57,970 bases of DNA from Methylotenera sp. Its GTDB lineage: Bacteria; Pseudomonadota; Gammaproteobacteria; Burkholderiales; Methylophilaceae. The notes under the pieces were generated by a model. The model was given only the letters and a program-made list of their open reading frames with translations, did no database searches and was not told the origin of the DNA. The position numbers and the translations under genes were made by a program. Positions 9,601 through 19,286 of this stretch are shown piece by piece. The stretch is from positions 1 through 57,970 of the forward strand of contig JAUSAG010000045.1 in assembly GCA_030652995.1 (NCBI GenBank). Reading direction: 5' to 3'. How positions within the stretch are numbered: position 1 is the first letter of the stretch; the number at the start of each line of letters is the position of its first letter.

Positions 9601-11088
9601 ATGTTTAGTACGATCAATCAAACCGAATTTAATGCTTTAGCGGCGCAGGGTTACAACCGCATTCCATTGGTACTCGAGACCTTTGCTGATCTTGATACAC
9701 CATTGTCGCTTTATCTTAAACTGGCGAATCAGCCGTTTTCATACTTACTGGAATCTGTTCAGGGCGGTGAGCGTTTTGGCCGCTACTCAATTATCGGTCT
9801 GCCTGCTAAAACGCGCATTGTGGCGCGTGGTAGGCAAGTGCAAGTGGTTGAAGGCAGCACGGTGGTAGAGGTTGTTGAAGACACCAATCCTTTGGATTTT
9901 GTTAAAAGTTACCAGGCGCGTTTTAAAACGCCGCCTTATGAAGGCTTGCCTCGTTTTACGGGCGGCTTAGCCGGTTATTTCGGCTATGAAACTGTACGCT
10001 ATATCGAGAAGCGTTTAGCCAATACAACCAAGGCTGATGAAATTAACACGCCAGACGTACTGCTAATGGTGTCAGAAGAGTTAGCAGTAGTCGATAATTT
10101 GAGCGGCAAGCTTTATTTTATTGTTTATGCCAATACGTCTGAGAGTGGCGCTTATGAGCATGCAAAAAAACGCTTAAGTGATTTAGCCACAAAGTTACGT
10201 AAAGCGGTGACGATTCCTGAATCTATGCCTACACTAAGAACTGAAGCAACTTCAGAGTTCGGTGAAGAAAACTTTAAAGCAGCAGTGAAGCGCGCGCAAA
10301 AATACATTCTAGATGGCGATATTATGCAGGTGGTACTTTCACAGCGCATGTCACAAGCTTTCTCTGCGCCACCACTTTCACTGTATCGCGCCTTGCGCAG
10401 CTTGAATCCATCACCTTATATGTTTTATTACGACATGGGTGATCATCATGTAGTGGGTGCTTCGCCCGAGATCTTAGTCCGCCTTGAAAACGGCACCGTC
10501 ACAGCGCGTCCGATTGCCGGCACACGCCCCCGTGGGAAAAATCGTGAGCAAGACATTGCCTTGGCTGAAGAGTTATTAGCAGACCCTAAAGAGCGTGCAG
10601 AACACGTGCAACTAATGGATTTAGGACGTAATGATGTGGGTCGGGTTGCCGTGACCGGCTCAGTTAAAGTCACCGACAATATGATGATTGAGCGTTATTC
10701 ACACGTGATGCACATAGTGAGCAATGTTGAGGGAAAGCTCAAACCTGGCATGGATGCAATTGATGTGATTAAAGCGACCTTTCCTGCCGGCACTGTCAGT
10801 GGTGCACCTAAAGTGCGCGCCATGGAAATTATCGATGAACTAGAGCCGAGTAAGCGTGGCATTTACGCGGGTGCGGTGGGTTACTTAGGCTTTAATGGTG
10901 ACATGGATGTGGCGATTGCCATTAGAACCGGTGTGATCAAAAATAATAGGCTATATGTGCAGGCTGGTGCTGGCATTGTGGCAGATTCAATTCCGCAAAG
11001 TGAATGGATAGAAACGCAAAACAAAGCGCGTGCAGTGTTGCGTGCGGCAGAGTTGGTGCAAGCTGGGCTTGATATTGATGTTAAGTAG
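9601..11088 (+). CDS. trpE: anthranilate synthase component I
   Basis: Chorismate-binding enzyme of 495 residues that makes anthranilate from chorismate with ammonia from the TrpG amidotransferase. The N-terminal feedback region contains the LLES motif ([16 protein letters not shown]). The catalytic C-terminal domain has [40 protein letters not shown] and AGAGIVADS. It is preceded by a Trp-rich leader peptide. Unusually, trpG does not follow; the next gene, overlapping by 11 nt, is a cyclic-di-GMP protein. Confidence 0.97.
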   Translation: MFSTINQTEFNALAAQGYNRIPLVLETFADLDTPLSLYLKLANQPFSYLLESVQGGERFGRYSIIGLPAKTRIVARGRQVQVVEGSTVVEVVEDTNPLDFVKSYQARFKTPPYEGLPRFTGGLAGYFGYETVRYIEKRLANTTKADEINTPDVLLMVSEELAVVDNLSGKLYFIVYANTSESGAYEHAKKRLSDLATKLRKAVTIPESMPTLRTEATSEFGEENFKAAVKRAQKYILDGDIMQVVLSQRMSQAFSAPPLSLYRALRSLNPSPYMFYYDMGDHHVVGASPEILVRLENGTVTARPIAGTRPRGKNREQDIALAEELLADPKERAEHVQLMDLGRNDVGRVAVTGSVKVTDNMMIERYSHVMHIVSNVEGKLKPGMDAIDVIKATFPAGTVSGAPKVRAMEIIDELEPSKRGIYAGAVGYLGFNGDMDVAIAIRTGVIKNNRLYVQAGAGIVADSIPQSEWIETQNKARAVLRAAELVQAGLDIDVK

Positions 11089-13705
11089 CGATTCCAAAAT
11101 GCGAGGTACGAATAGCATTAGCACCCACCCACCCACTACCCATAAATCGCTAGCCATTACCTTTATTTTTGTGGCTTTAGCCTATTATGTCGCAGCAAGG
11201 CTTGGGCTCATGGTGCCTTATAAAGAGTCTGTTGCAACGCTGATGTGGCTGCCAACAGGCATTGCCGTTGGCGCTATTATGCGCTGGGGCAATATCAGTT
11301 TACCTGCCATTTATGCGGCGGCTTTTTTAGCTGAATTATCAGCTGGGTTGCCTTTTTTCACATCGGCGGCCATTGCATGCACCAACACTTTGGCGCCATT
11401 TCTAGCGGCTTATCTTTTAAAAAAGTCTAATTTTAACCATAGCCTCATTAAGCAAAAAGATATTGCGCTGTTAATTTTAATTGCCTTGCTTGGCATGTTG
11501 GTTTCAGCCACGGGCGGCGTACTTTCTTTGTATTTAAGCGGTTTAACCACACCACAAAACATGGTCAGAATATGGTTTATCTGGTGGGTGGGTGACAGTA
11601 TCGGTGTGTTACTCGCGCTACCGCTAGTGCTTAATGCAGGCAAAGCGCGTATGCATGTGGAAGTGCGTCAATATTACCAATTGTTCGCTTGGTTAATGCT
11701 TTTTGTCATCGGCGAGATTGTGATTTCATCATTGGTACCCAGTGTGGATAAGCAGTTCATGTTATCCATCTTTTTGATTTTACCCCTGTTGATTTGGGCC
11801 TCCATGAACTTTGGCATTGTGGGTGGCTCGCTGGTGGTGATTAGTTTATCCAGTATTGCGGTATGGTTTACCGCCCAAGGTTACGGTGCTTTTTATAGTA
11901 CAGATATGAGCGAAGGTGTTTTTTCGTTGTGGACGTTTATGGTGACGTTAGTGGTGACCATGTTGCTGATTTCAGTGTTGCAATCTGAACGCAATCTTGC
12001 CGAAAAAGCCTTACGTGAAAATGATAAAAAACTGCGCGCGGTGGTTGATGGTGCATTAGACGCGATTATAAGCATCAATGATGCTGGCGAGGTAGTTGAG
12101 TTTAATCCAGCGGCAGAACGGATTTTTGGCTATAAAAAAGAACAAGTTTTAGGCAAGATATTGTCTGAGATGATTATCCCTGCCCGCTTGCGAAAATTTC
12201 ACGAGGATGGGCATCGGCAATACGTGGTCACCGACGAGAAGCATATGTTTAATCAGCGTATAGAGATTATAGGTATGCGCGCGGATGGCAGTGAGTTTCC
12301 GGTCGAGCTAACACTGGTTTCATTAAAAGAAGAAGGTTTGCCATTGGTAACAGGCTTTATGCGAGATATTTCTGTGCAAAAAAAGGCGCAACAGGAGATC
12401 GAAAACTTTGCCTACTATGATGCATTGACTAGCCTGCCAAACAGACGCTTATTGGTTGATCGATTTCAACATGCGGTGCTAATTAGCCAGCGCACAAAAA
12501 CTTATTGTGCACTTATCTTTATTGATTTAGATCACTTTAAAGTATTCAATGAAACAAAAGGTCACGATGTGGGTGACCAGGTGCTGATAGAAGCTACCAA
12601 TAGAATTCAACAAGCGATTCGGGCAGGCGACACCGTTGCGCGACTCAGTGGCGATGAATTTATTGTGATTATTGAAAATCTGGATACGCAGCAAAACCTG
12701 GCGTACCAGCAAGCAAGCGAAGTGACGCAAAAACTATTAGCTGAGCTCAATAAAAGCTATTCTTTTGATTTATTTGAGTTTAATGCCAGCGCTAGCTTGG
12801 GAGTGACTTTATTTAACGATGACCAGCTCGGTTTTGAAGTGCATTTAAGACACGCGGACACTGCCATGCAGCAATCAAAAGCAGCTGGACGTAATACTTA
12901 TCGCTTCTATGATCAAATCACGCAGGAACGCATAGAGAAAATCTTCGCGATAGAGACTGCACTGTCAGTTGCGATAAAAAATCAGGAATTTCATCTGCAT
13001 TATCAGGGCATTGTTAACGCTAATAAAGCGATCATTGCAGCGGAAGTGTTATTAAGATGGACGCACCCGGTGATGGGCAATATTGGCCCTGCAGAATTTA
13101 TACCGATTGCTGAAAAAAATAATCAAATTATTAAAATTGGGCACTGGGTGTTGCAGCAAGCTTGCCAGCAACTTAAAGCTTGGGAAAATCACCCTAATTT
13201 AAGCAAAATTAAACTCTCAGTCAACATCAGTGCCAAACAGTTTTTATACATCAATTTTATTCAAGAATTGCGTGAAATTTTGGTGGCCACTGGCATTAAC
13301 CCTGATTTACTAAAACTAGAGCTCACTGAAACCGCTGTGATTGACAGCATTGATGATGTAGTCAATAAAATTAATGTGTTAAAACAGATGGGGATAAGAA
13401 TATCGCTGGATGATTTTGGTATCGGGCACTCTTCTTTGGTTTACCTTAAAAAGCTACCTGTGACTCAAATTAAAATAGACCAATCATTTGTGCAGGATGT
13501 GCTGACAGACTCTAACGATGCCGCGATTATACAAATGATATTAGCTGTAGGTAAGACCATACACTGTGACATTGTCGCGGAGGGGGTTGAACAGTTAGCG
13601 CAATTTGAGCAACTAAAATCATTCGGTTGCGATTATTTCCAAGGTTATTATTTTAGCAAACCAGTAGCGGTAGCTAGCTTTGAGCAATTGGTAGCGCGCA
13701 CGTAA
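11078..13705 (+). CDS. membrane MASE1-PAS-GGDEF-EAL protein
   Basis: About 875 residues. The N-terminal 300 or so are hydrophobic with roughly eight membrane spans, matching the MASE1 sensor ([42 protein letters not shown]). A PAS domain, a GGDEF domain and an EAL domain follow. The cyclase signature is SGDEF ([10 protein letters not shown]) instead of GGDEF, with an RxxD inhibitory site (RAGD) before it. The phosphodiesterase signature is EVLLRW with DDFGIGHSS and KIDQSF kept. I take the phosphodiesterase half as more likely active, with cyclase activity uncertain. The ATG at 11078 overlaps the trpE stop; the ATG at 11099 is an equal alternative. Neither start has a strong ribosome-binding site. 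Confidence 0.88.
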   Translation: MLSSDSKMRGTNSISTHPPTTHKSLAITFIFVALAYYVAARLGLMVPYKESVATLMWLPTGIAVGAIMRWGNISLPAIYAAAFLAELSAGLPFFTSAAIACTNTLAPFLAAYLLKKSNFNHSLIKQKDIALLILIALLGMLVSATGGVLSLYLSGLTTPQNMVRIWFIWWVGDSIGVLLALPLVLNAGKARMHVEVRQYYQLFAWLMLFVIGEIVISSLVPSVDKQFMLSIFLILPLLIWASMNFGIVGGSLVVISLSSIAVWFTAQGYGAFYSTDMSEGVFSLWTFMVTLVVTMLLISVLQSERNLAEKALRENDKKLRAVVDGALDAIISINDAGEVVEFNPAAERIFGYKKEQVLGKILSEMIIPARLRKFHEDGHRQYVVTDEKHMFNQRIEIIGMRADGSEFPVELTLVSLKEEGLPLVTGFMRDISVQKKAQQEIENFAYYDALTSLPNRRLLVDRFQHAVLISQRTKTYCALIFIDLDHFKVFNETKGHDVGDQVLIEATNRIQQAIRAGDTVARLSGDEFIVIIENLDTQQNLAYQQASEVTQKLLAELNKSYSFDLFEFNASASLGVTLFNDDQLGFEVHLRHADTAMQQSKAAGRNTYRFYDQITQERIEKIFAIETALSVAIKNQEFHLHYQGIVNANKAIIAAEVLLRWTHPVMGNIGPAEFIPIAEKNNQIIKIGHWVLQQACQQLKAWENHPNLSKIKLSVNISAKQFLYINFIQELREILVATGINPDLLKLELTETAVIDSIDDVVNKINVLKQMGIRISLDDFGIGHSSLVYLKKLPVTQIKIDQSFVQDVLTDSNDAAIIQMILAVGKTIHCDIVAEGVEQLAQFEQLKSFGCDYFQGYYFSKPVAVASFEQLVART

Positions 13706-13727
13706 AACAATTCTGCAATGCTTGGCG

Positions 13728-14219
13728 CTACGTCAACGCAAGCCAATCTCCTGATTTGCCGCCATGTTTTTCCAGCAACCTAATGTCACTGATAGTCATA
13801 CCGCGGTCTGCTGCTTTGCACATATCGTAAATTGTCAGTAAACCCACACTCACTGCACTTAACGCCTCCATCTCCACCCCGGTTTTACCATACGTTTCAG
13901 TGGTGACGGTGCATAAAACGCTAGAGGACTCCTCAATAAGATCAAAGCTAACGGCAACACGAGTTAATGCGATTGGATGGCAAAGCGGGATTAAGTCAGC
14001 CGTCTTTTTGCTGGCCTGAATGGCCGCAATACGAGCGATTCCTAACACATCACCTTTTTTAGCATTGCCTTGCTCGATAAGTTTGAGTGTGGCCGGCAAC
14101 ATGCTAATGCGACCTGCGGCGATAGCAATGCGATGTGTTTCAGCTTTATCGCCTACGTTGACCATGTGAGCTTGGCCGCCACTATCGAAGTGCGTGAGAG
14201 GTTGATTGGAAGGGTTCAT
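13728..14219 (-). CDS. moaC: cyclic pyranopterin monophosphate synthase MoaC
   Basis: 163-residue molybdenum-cofactor enzyme acting after MoaA to build cyclic pyranopterin. Typical blocks are [38 protein letters not shown] and [24 protein letters not shown], including the conserved KKTAD and LCHP residues. It stands alone here, convergent with the cyclic-di-GMP gene and divergent from the M48 protease. Other moa genes must lie elsewhere. Confidence 0.96.
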   Translation of the reverse strand: MNPSNQPLTHFDSGGQAHMVNVGDKAETHRIAIAAGRISMLPATLKLIEQGNAKKGDVLGIARIAAIQASKKTADLIPLCHPIALTRVAVSFDLIEESSSVLCTVTTETYGKTGVEMEALSAVSVGLLTIYDMCKAADRGMTISDIRLLEKHGGKSGDWLALT

Positions 14220-14310
14220 AGTGTAATATTTATGCGGTAGTTAAAGAGTAATGATCGAGTTTAAAACATTTTTCATGAACTGAATGCCTGTAAACGTTAT
14301 CATAGTAACA

Positions 14311-15759
14311 ATGAAATTAAAATTATCTATTATTATTTTAATGCTCGCCTCAACGCTAGCTACATCACCGGTATTTTCCAATGAGTTGCCCGATTTGGGC
14401 GATGTGTCAGCGACCGTATTATCACCACTTCAAGAACAGGCAATTGCAGAGCAAATCTTGCGTCAAGTTGCCGTCAGTGATGATGTGTTGCAAGATGTCG
14501 AAGTCACGGATTACTTGCAATCATTGGGTGGTAAATTAGTCGCCAATGGGCCGGACAAGCGCCAAAAATTCAATTTTTTTGTGGTGCAAGATAACTCAAT
14601 CAATGCGTTTGCAATGCCAGGTGGCGTGATTGGCGTACATACTGGGTTAATTTTAGGCGCAAATAGTGAATCTGAATTGGCAAGTGTACTGGGGCATGAA
14701 ATTGGCCATGTGACACAGCGTCACCTAGCGCGTATGCTGGCCGCACAAAAATACGACATGTTTAAAAACCTTGCTGGCATTGCCCTAGCGTTGCTAGTAG
14801 CGCGCTCAAACCCCCAACTCGCTACAGGCGCTTTAACTACAGCATCGGCTGTGGGGGTGCAAAGCCAGCTTGATTATACGCGTGAGCACGAGCGAGAAGC
14901 TGATCGTATTGGCTTGCAAATTTTAGATAGTGGCGGCTTTGATGTGCGCGCCATGCCTGCATTTTTTACTACTTTGCAGCGAGGTTCGCGCTTTGCTGAA
15001 GGCGGCGCACCTAGTTTTTTACGCACGCATCCGCTAACTAGCGAGCGTATTGCTGATGTAGCTAACCGTGTTGAGCAAATGCCTTATAAGCAAGTATCTG
15101 ATAGTATTGAGTTTCAATATGTGCGCGCTAAATTACGCGCTAGCCAAGGTAATGTGCAAAATGCGATTGACGTGTTTGAGCAGAATATCCGTGAACATCG
15201 TTTTACCAATGCCGCTTCTGAACATTACGGCTTGGCAATTGCGTACCTGCTTAAACGCGCTTTCGTGCAGGCCGAAAATGAAATCACTTGGCTTAAAAAA
15301 AATGCACCGTCACATGCCATGATAGAAAACTTAAGCGCACGATTAGAAGTTGCCAGAAATAATCCGGCACGGGCAGCCAACGAGTATGCACTGGCATTAA
15401 AACGTTACCCAGATAATCGGGCGTTAATTTATGGCTATGCCGAGCATTTTTTGGCAGTGAATCAAGCAGAAAAAGCGGTGCAACTAGTTAAAGACAAGTT
15501 AAGCCTATATCCGGATGATGCTTATTTGTATGAGGTATTAGCTAAGTCATACGCCATGCAAAGCAAGATGTTACTGAGTCATCAAGCGCAGAGTGAAGCC
15601 TATTACAGAAAATATGATTTAGCACGTGCCATTGAGCAAATGGCGTTGGCGGCAAAAGCCGGTGATGGTGATTTTTATCAAAAATCTATTGTTGAGGCGC
15701 GTTTAAAGCAGCTTAGGCAAATGCTGGGCGATGTAAAAAAATCAAAATTTTGGGAGTAA
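14311..15759 (+). CDS. periplasmic M48 metalloprotease with TPR domain (BepA-like)
   Basis: About 482 residues from the ATG at 14311 (an in-frame ATG lies 9 codons upstream). A signal peptide (MKLKLSIIILMLASTLATSP) is followed by the zinc-protease motif LGHEIGHVTQRHL and the third ligand in TREHEREADRIG. A C-terminal half of about 220 residues with TPR-like helices completes it. This is the layout of BepA/YfgC, which degrades or assists outer-membrane assembly proteins such as LptD and BamA. soxY starts 4 nt after the stop, suggesting co-transcription, though the functional link is unclear. Confidence 0.9.
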   Translation: MKLKLSIIILMLASTLATSPVFSNELPDLGDVSATVLSPLQEQAIAEQILRQVAVSDDVLQDVEVTDYLQSLGGKLVANGPDKRQKFNFFVVQDNSINAFAMPGGVIGVHTGLILGANSESELASVLGHEIGHVTQRHLARMLAAQKYDMFKNLAGIALALLVARSNPQLATGALTTASAVGVQSQLDYTREHEREADRIGLQILDSGGFDVRAMPAFFTTLQRGSRFAEGGAPSFLRTHPLTSERIADVANRVEQMPYKQVSDSIEFQYVRAKLRASQGNVQNAIDVFEQNIREHRFTNAASEHYGLAIAYLLKRAFVQAENEITWLKKNAPSHAMIENLSARLEVARNNPARAANEYALALKRYPDNRALIYGYAEHFLAVNQAEKAVQLVKDKLSLYPDDAYLYEVLAKSYAMQSKMLLSHQAQSEAYYRKYDLARAIEQMALAAKAGDGDFYQKSIVEARLKQLRQMLGDVKKSKFWE

Positions 15760-15763
15760 TGCC

Positions 15764-16198
15764 ATGCGGCGCAGAGATTTTTTATTAGGGTTATTTAGCG
15801 TCATTGTATTGGCCCCGATTAACGCATTGGCGGCGCTGTGGAATAAATCAGCTTTTGAAGCTGCGCAATTAGCTGAGGCCACTAAACACTTAACTATTGA
15901 TACGGAAATTATCAGCCAGGACATCGAAATTATTGCGCCTGAACGTGCAGAAAATGGTGCTGTTGTACCGGTGGAAGTGCGAAGTAACATTGCCAACACA
16001 GAGGCGATTGCGATATTGGTAGAAAAAAATCCAACGCCGTTAATTGCCAATTTTATGTTCAGCAATGGCGCTGAACCCTATGTAGTTACACGGATTAAAA
16101 TGGCGGAAACCTCAGAGATTAAAGTGATCGTCAAGGCTGGCAGTCAATACTTTACTCAGGTGAAAAATGTGGTGGTATTAGAGAATGGGTGCGGTTGA
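15764..16198 (+). CDS. soxY: SoxY-like sulfur carrier
   Basis: 144-residue secreted protein with a twin-arginine-type N-terminus (MRRRDFLLG plus a hydrophobic stretch ending ALA). The beta-sandwich body resembles SoxY, and the C-terminus LENGCG keeps the single Cys that carries the sulfur intermediate in SoxYZ; canonical SoxY ends GGCGG. The complex would work in the periplasm. It is followed at once by soxZ, but soxA, soxX, soxB and soxCD are absent here, so it is an orphan carrier pair. It could serve another thiol or sulfane carrier role. Confidence 0.82.
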   Translation: MRRRDFLLGLFSVIVLAPINALAALWNKSAFEAAQLAEATKHLTIDTEIISQDIEIIAPERAENGAVVPVEVRSNIANTEAIAILVEKNPTPLIANFMFSNGAEPYVVTRIKMAETSEIKVIVKAGSQYFTQVKNVVVLENGCG

Positions 16199-16199
16199 T

Positions 16200-16532
16200 A
16201 TGGTAGAACTGATTGCAGATAAGATTAAAATGCGCGCCCAACTGACAGGCGATATTGTTGAAGTAAAAGTGTTAATGAGCCACCCGATGGAAACTGGGCG
16301 CAGAAAAAATGATATTGAGCAGTTAATCCCAGCGCATTTTATACAACTGCTAACTGCCACCTTGAACGGCAAGACAGTGCTAGAGGCGCAATGGGGAACG
16401 GGGATTTCTAAAAACCCGTACCTCACCCTTAGACTAAAGGGGGCTAAAGTGGGTGATGTTGTTGAGATAATTTGGCATGATAATTTAGGAAAAAGCGCGG
16501 TGCAAAGCGTCATCGTCACCCAAGCCTTATGA
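16200..16532 (+). CDS. soxZ: SoxZ-like partner of SoxY
   Basis: About 110 residues, matching SoxZ: KIKMRAQLTGDIVEVKVLMSH, then METGRRK and LIPAHFIQ, and a final DNLGKSAVQSVIV. SoxZ forms the heterodimer with SoxY and holds its swinging C-terminal arm. The ATG at 16200 follows the soxY stop by one base; an in-frame ATG at 16185 overlaps the soxY end. No signal peptide is visible, as expected for export bound to Tat-directed SoxY. Confidence 0.85.
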   Translation: MVELIADKIKMRAQLTGDIVEVKVLMSHPMETGRRKNDIEQLIPAHFIQLLTATLNGKTVLEAQWGTGISKNPYLTLRLKGAKVGDVVEIIWHDNLGKSAVQSVIVTQAL

Positions 16533-16567
16533 TAATAATAATTTATCATAACCATAAAAATGATATA

Positions 16568-16597
16568 TTGGATTTATGAAAATTACCTCACTATAAT
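16568..16597 (+). promoter_or_regulatory. putative sigma70 promoter of ahpC
   Basis: TTGGAT at 16568-16573, an 18-bp spacer and TATAAT at 16592-16597. This would give a leader of about 55 nt before ahpC. The AT-rich palindromic stretch just upstream (from about 16530) could hold an operator, but no OxyR site is clear. Confidence 0.45.
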
Positions 16598-16659
16598 GAA
16601 TGTCTTGAATTTATAGTTCTTTTAACCCAGTAGCATTAATAATTAGATAGGAAAATATT

Positions 16660-17223
16660 ATGTCATTAATAAATACCGAAATTAAACCGTTTAAAGCACA
16701 AGCTTTCCATAACGGTAAATTCATTGAAGTGTCAAACGAAAGTCTAAAAGGCAAGTGGTCTGTTGTGATTTTTATGCCAGCTGCATTTACATTTAACTGC
16801 CCTACCGAAGTTGAAGATGCTGCAGACAACTACGCTGAGTTTCAAAAGGCGGGTGCAGAAGTGTATATCGTTACAACAGACACACACTTCTCACACAAAG
16901 TATGGCATGAAACATCACCAGCTGTGGGTAAGGCACAATTTCCACTAGTGGGTGACCCGACACACCAATTAACGCGTGCATTTGACGTGCATATTGATGA
17001 AGAAGGCCTGGCATTACGCGGTACTTTCGTCATCAATCCAGAAGGCGTCATTAAAACTGTTGAAATCCACAGCAACGAAATTGCGCGTGATGTGAAAGAA
17101 ACACTACGTAAATTGAAGGCTGCGCAATTCACGGCGGCTCACCCAGGTCAAGTTTGCCCAGCAAAATGGCAAGAAGGCGCTCAAACATTAACGCCATCAT
17201 TAGACCTAGTAGGCAAAATCTAA
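16660..17223 (+). CDS. ahpC: alkyl hydroperoxide reductase AhpC (2-Cys peroxiredoxin)
   Basis: 187-residue peroxiredoxin that reduces hydrogen peroxide and organic peroxides. The peroxidatic Cys is about residue 47 (FTFNCPTEVED) and the resolving Cys about 166 (HPGQVCPAKW), the AhpC/Prx1 arrangement. ahpF, its reductase, follows, but with an intrinsic terminator between. Good ribosome-binding site (GATAGGAAAA). Confidence 0.97.
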   Translation: MSLINTEIKPFKAQAFHNGKFIEVSNESLKGKWSVVIFMPAAFTFNCPTEVEDAADNYAEFQKAGAEVYIVTTDTHFSHKVWHETSPAVGKAQFPLVGDPTHQLTRAFDVHIDEEGLALRGTFVINPEGVIKTVEIHSNEIARDVKETLRKLKAAQFTAAHPGQVCPAKWQEGAQTLTPSLDLVGKI

Positions 17224-17287
17224 CGATTGCTTCAGATGAGATAATACTGCGCTAACGGGCAAACATCCCTTAGTGCAGGCAAATAAC

Positions 17288-17322
17288 AAGGGCATTATTC
17301 AAAAGATAATGCCTTTTATTTT
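17288..17322 (+). terminator. intrinsic terminator between ahpC and ahpF
   Basis: Stem GGCATTAT (17291-17298) with ATAATGCC (17306-17313), loop TCAAAAG, then TTTTATTTT. It probably lets ahpC be made in excess of ahpF. Confidence 0.8.
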
Positions 17323-17381
17323 AAGTCAAGTTGGATGCCTATTTAAAAGCAGCCACATGAAATTTTAAAAAGAGAATAATC

Positions 17382-18956
17382 ATGGCCTTAGAACTCAATA
17401 TTAAAACCCAATTGCAAACCTATTTACAAATGTTGCGTGAGCCTATTGTGTTGGTCGCTTCATTAGATGAAACGCCCGCAGCAAAAGAAATGCATGCGTT
17501 GCTGGAAGAAATCGCGAGTATGTCAGACAAAATTACCCTGACGATAGAAGACGATGCGCGCAAACCTTCATTTGCCGTTAAACGTGGTGCAACGCATGCC
17601 GAGGCACACAAGCCGGTAGGCGTGCGTTTTGCGGGCATTCCCATGGGTCATGAGTTTACCTCTTTAGTATTAGCACTATTGCATACGGGCGGTCACCCGA
17701 TGAAACTAGAGGCCGAAAAAATCGCGCAAATTGCAGCGATTGAAGGCAACTTCCATTTTGAGACCTATATCTCGCTCAGTTGCCACAATTGTCCAGACGT
17801 GGTGCAAGCGTTAAATATGATGGCCGTCATTAACCCTAACATTACCCATGTGATGATTGACGGCGCGCTGTACCAGGATGAAGTCAAGGCCCGAGATATT
17901 ATGTCTGTGCCAACCACCTATTTAAATGGCGAGATATTTGGCGCTGGTCGCATGGAACTGGACGAGATTCTACCCAAAATTGACATTGGTGCGGTTGCGC
18001 GCGAAGCCAAAAAAATAGACAGCAAAGCACCGTATGATGTATTAGTGATAGGTGGCGGCCCAGCGGGTGCCTCAGCCGCAATTTATGCCGCACGTAAGGG
18101 TATTAGAACCGGCATTGTGGCTGACCGTTTCGGTGGGCAGGTGATGGACACCATGTCGATTGAAAACTTTATTTCCGTAAAAGAAACTGAAGGCCCTAAA
18201 CTGGTGGCAGCTTTTGAAGAGCATGTCACTTCATACGGTGTAGATATTATGCGCTTACAGCGCGCGCAATCATTGAATAGCCTAGTTAAAGATGGCGGCC
18301 TAGTTGAGGTGAAGCTCGAAGGCGGTGCTATGCTAAAAAGCAAAGCCGTGATTATTGCAACAGGCGCGCGCTGGAAAGAACTCAACATCCCCGGCGAAAA
18401 AGAATATCGCGGCAAGGGCGTGGCTTATTGCCCGCACTGTGATGGGCCTTTGTTTAAAGGTAAACATGTTGCTGTGATTGGTGGCGGCAACTCAGGTGTT
18501 GAGGCGGCAATTGATTTAGCTGGTTTTGTCAGCCATGTGACGCTGTTGCAGCATGGTGACAGATTGAGTGCAGATGCCGTTTTGCAAAACAAATTATTTA
18601 GCTTGACTAACGTGACTGTAGTTCTTAACGCGGAAACCACTGAAATTACCGGTGCCGAGCAAAAGGTAAATGGTTTGATTTACAGAGACAGGGCAACTAA
18701 GGCACTGCATACAGTTGAATTAGCAGGCGTATTTGTACAAATTGGTTTGTTACCGAATACCGACTGGCTAAAAACCAGCGGGTTGAAGTTAAGTAAATTT
18801 AGCGAAATAATCGTCGATGCACATGGGCAAACTTCATTGCCTGGCGTGTTTGCTGCGGGCGACGTAACCACCGTCCCTTATAAGCAAATTATTATTGCCA
18901 TGGGTGATGGTGCTAAGGCTTCGCTTGGCGCATTTGATTATTTGATCAGGCAGTAG
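17382..18956 (+). CDS. ahpF: alkyl hydroperoxide reductase subunit F
   Basis: NADH-dependent flavoprotein of 524 residues that re-reduces AhpC. The N-terminal double thioredoxin fold carries CxxC at about 134/137 (SCHNCPD). The FAD loop is [16 protein letters not shown], the redox-active CxxC is at about 350/353 (AYCPHCDGP), the NADH-binding loop is [16 protein letters not shown], and the C-terminal FAD motif is [17 protein letters not shown] terminator separates it from ahpC. Confidence 0.97.
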   Translation: MALELNIKTQLQTYLQMLREPIVLVASLDETPAAKEMHALLEEIASMSDKITLTIEDDARKPSFAVKRGATHAEAHKPVGVRFAGIPMGHEFTSLVLALLHTGGHPMKLEAEKIAQIAAIEGNFHFETYISLSCHNCPDVVQALNMMAVINPNITHVMIDGALYQDEVKARDIMSVPTTYLNGEIFGAGRMELDEILPKIDIGAVAREAKKIDSKAPYDVLVIGGGPAGASAAIYAARKGIRTGIVADRFGGQVMDTMSIENFISVKETEGPKLVAAFEEHVTSYGVDIMRLQRAQSLNSLVKDGGLVEVKLEGGAMLKSKAVIIATGARWKELNIPGEKEYRGKGVAYCPHCDGPLFKGKHVAVIGGGNSGVEAAIDLAGFVSHVTLLQHGDRLSADAVLQNKLFSLTNVTVVLNAETTEITGAEQKVNGLIYRDRATKALHTVELAGVFVQIGLLPNTDWLKTSGLKLSKFSEIIVDAHGQTSLPGVFAAGDVTTVPYKQIIIAMGDGAKASLGAFDYLIRQ

Positions 18957-18969
18957 AAAACAGAAAAAC

Positions 18970-19022
18970 CTAGCGGTGAAGATGCAGTAAGCATAACTAC
19001 CGCTAGATTTTTATTATCACTT
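18970..19022. terminator. bidirectional terminator between ahpF and the DUF2892 gene
   Basis: Inverted repeat CTAGCGGT (18970-18977) and ACCGCTAG (18999-19006), followed by ATTTTTATT on the plus strand. The A-run on its left would be the U-run on the minus strand. It serves two convergent genes. Confidence 0.7.
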
Positions 19023-19205
19023 TGTTTTGCAAGAGCTAATACCAAAAATGCCATACAGCGGGCAAAATTTAATTAAGCCCGTCGCCAGCGGCACTACCCC
19101 TATCCAAGCCCAAACGCGACCATCAGCCAGCACCACCCAAGCGATTAAAGCTAACCCAGCCACAATGCGTAATACGCGATCTATTCCACCTACGTTTGCT
19201 TTCAT
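19017..19205 (-). CDS. DUF2892 (YgaP-type) small membrane protein
   Basis: 62 residues: MKANVGGIDRVLRIVAGLAL, then a second hydrophobic segment and a Cys-containing tail (FCPLYGIFGISSC). This is the two-helix inner-membrane module found alone or fused to rhodanese domains (as in YgaP). The exact role is unknown; the family often lies near thiol and sulfur genes. An AGGAGAAA ribosome-binding site supports the start. Confidence 0.85.
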   Translation of the reverse strand: MKANVGGIDRVLRIVAGLALIAWVVLADGRVWAWIGVVPLATGLIKFCPLYGIFGISSCKTK

Positions 19206-19286
19206 GGTATTTCTCCTTATGTAGTGAGACTTAGATTACTCCAACATCGGAGTGCCAATAGTGACTTTAGTTACAATAAAGTGACA

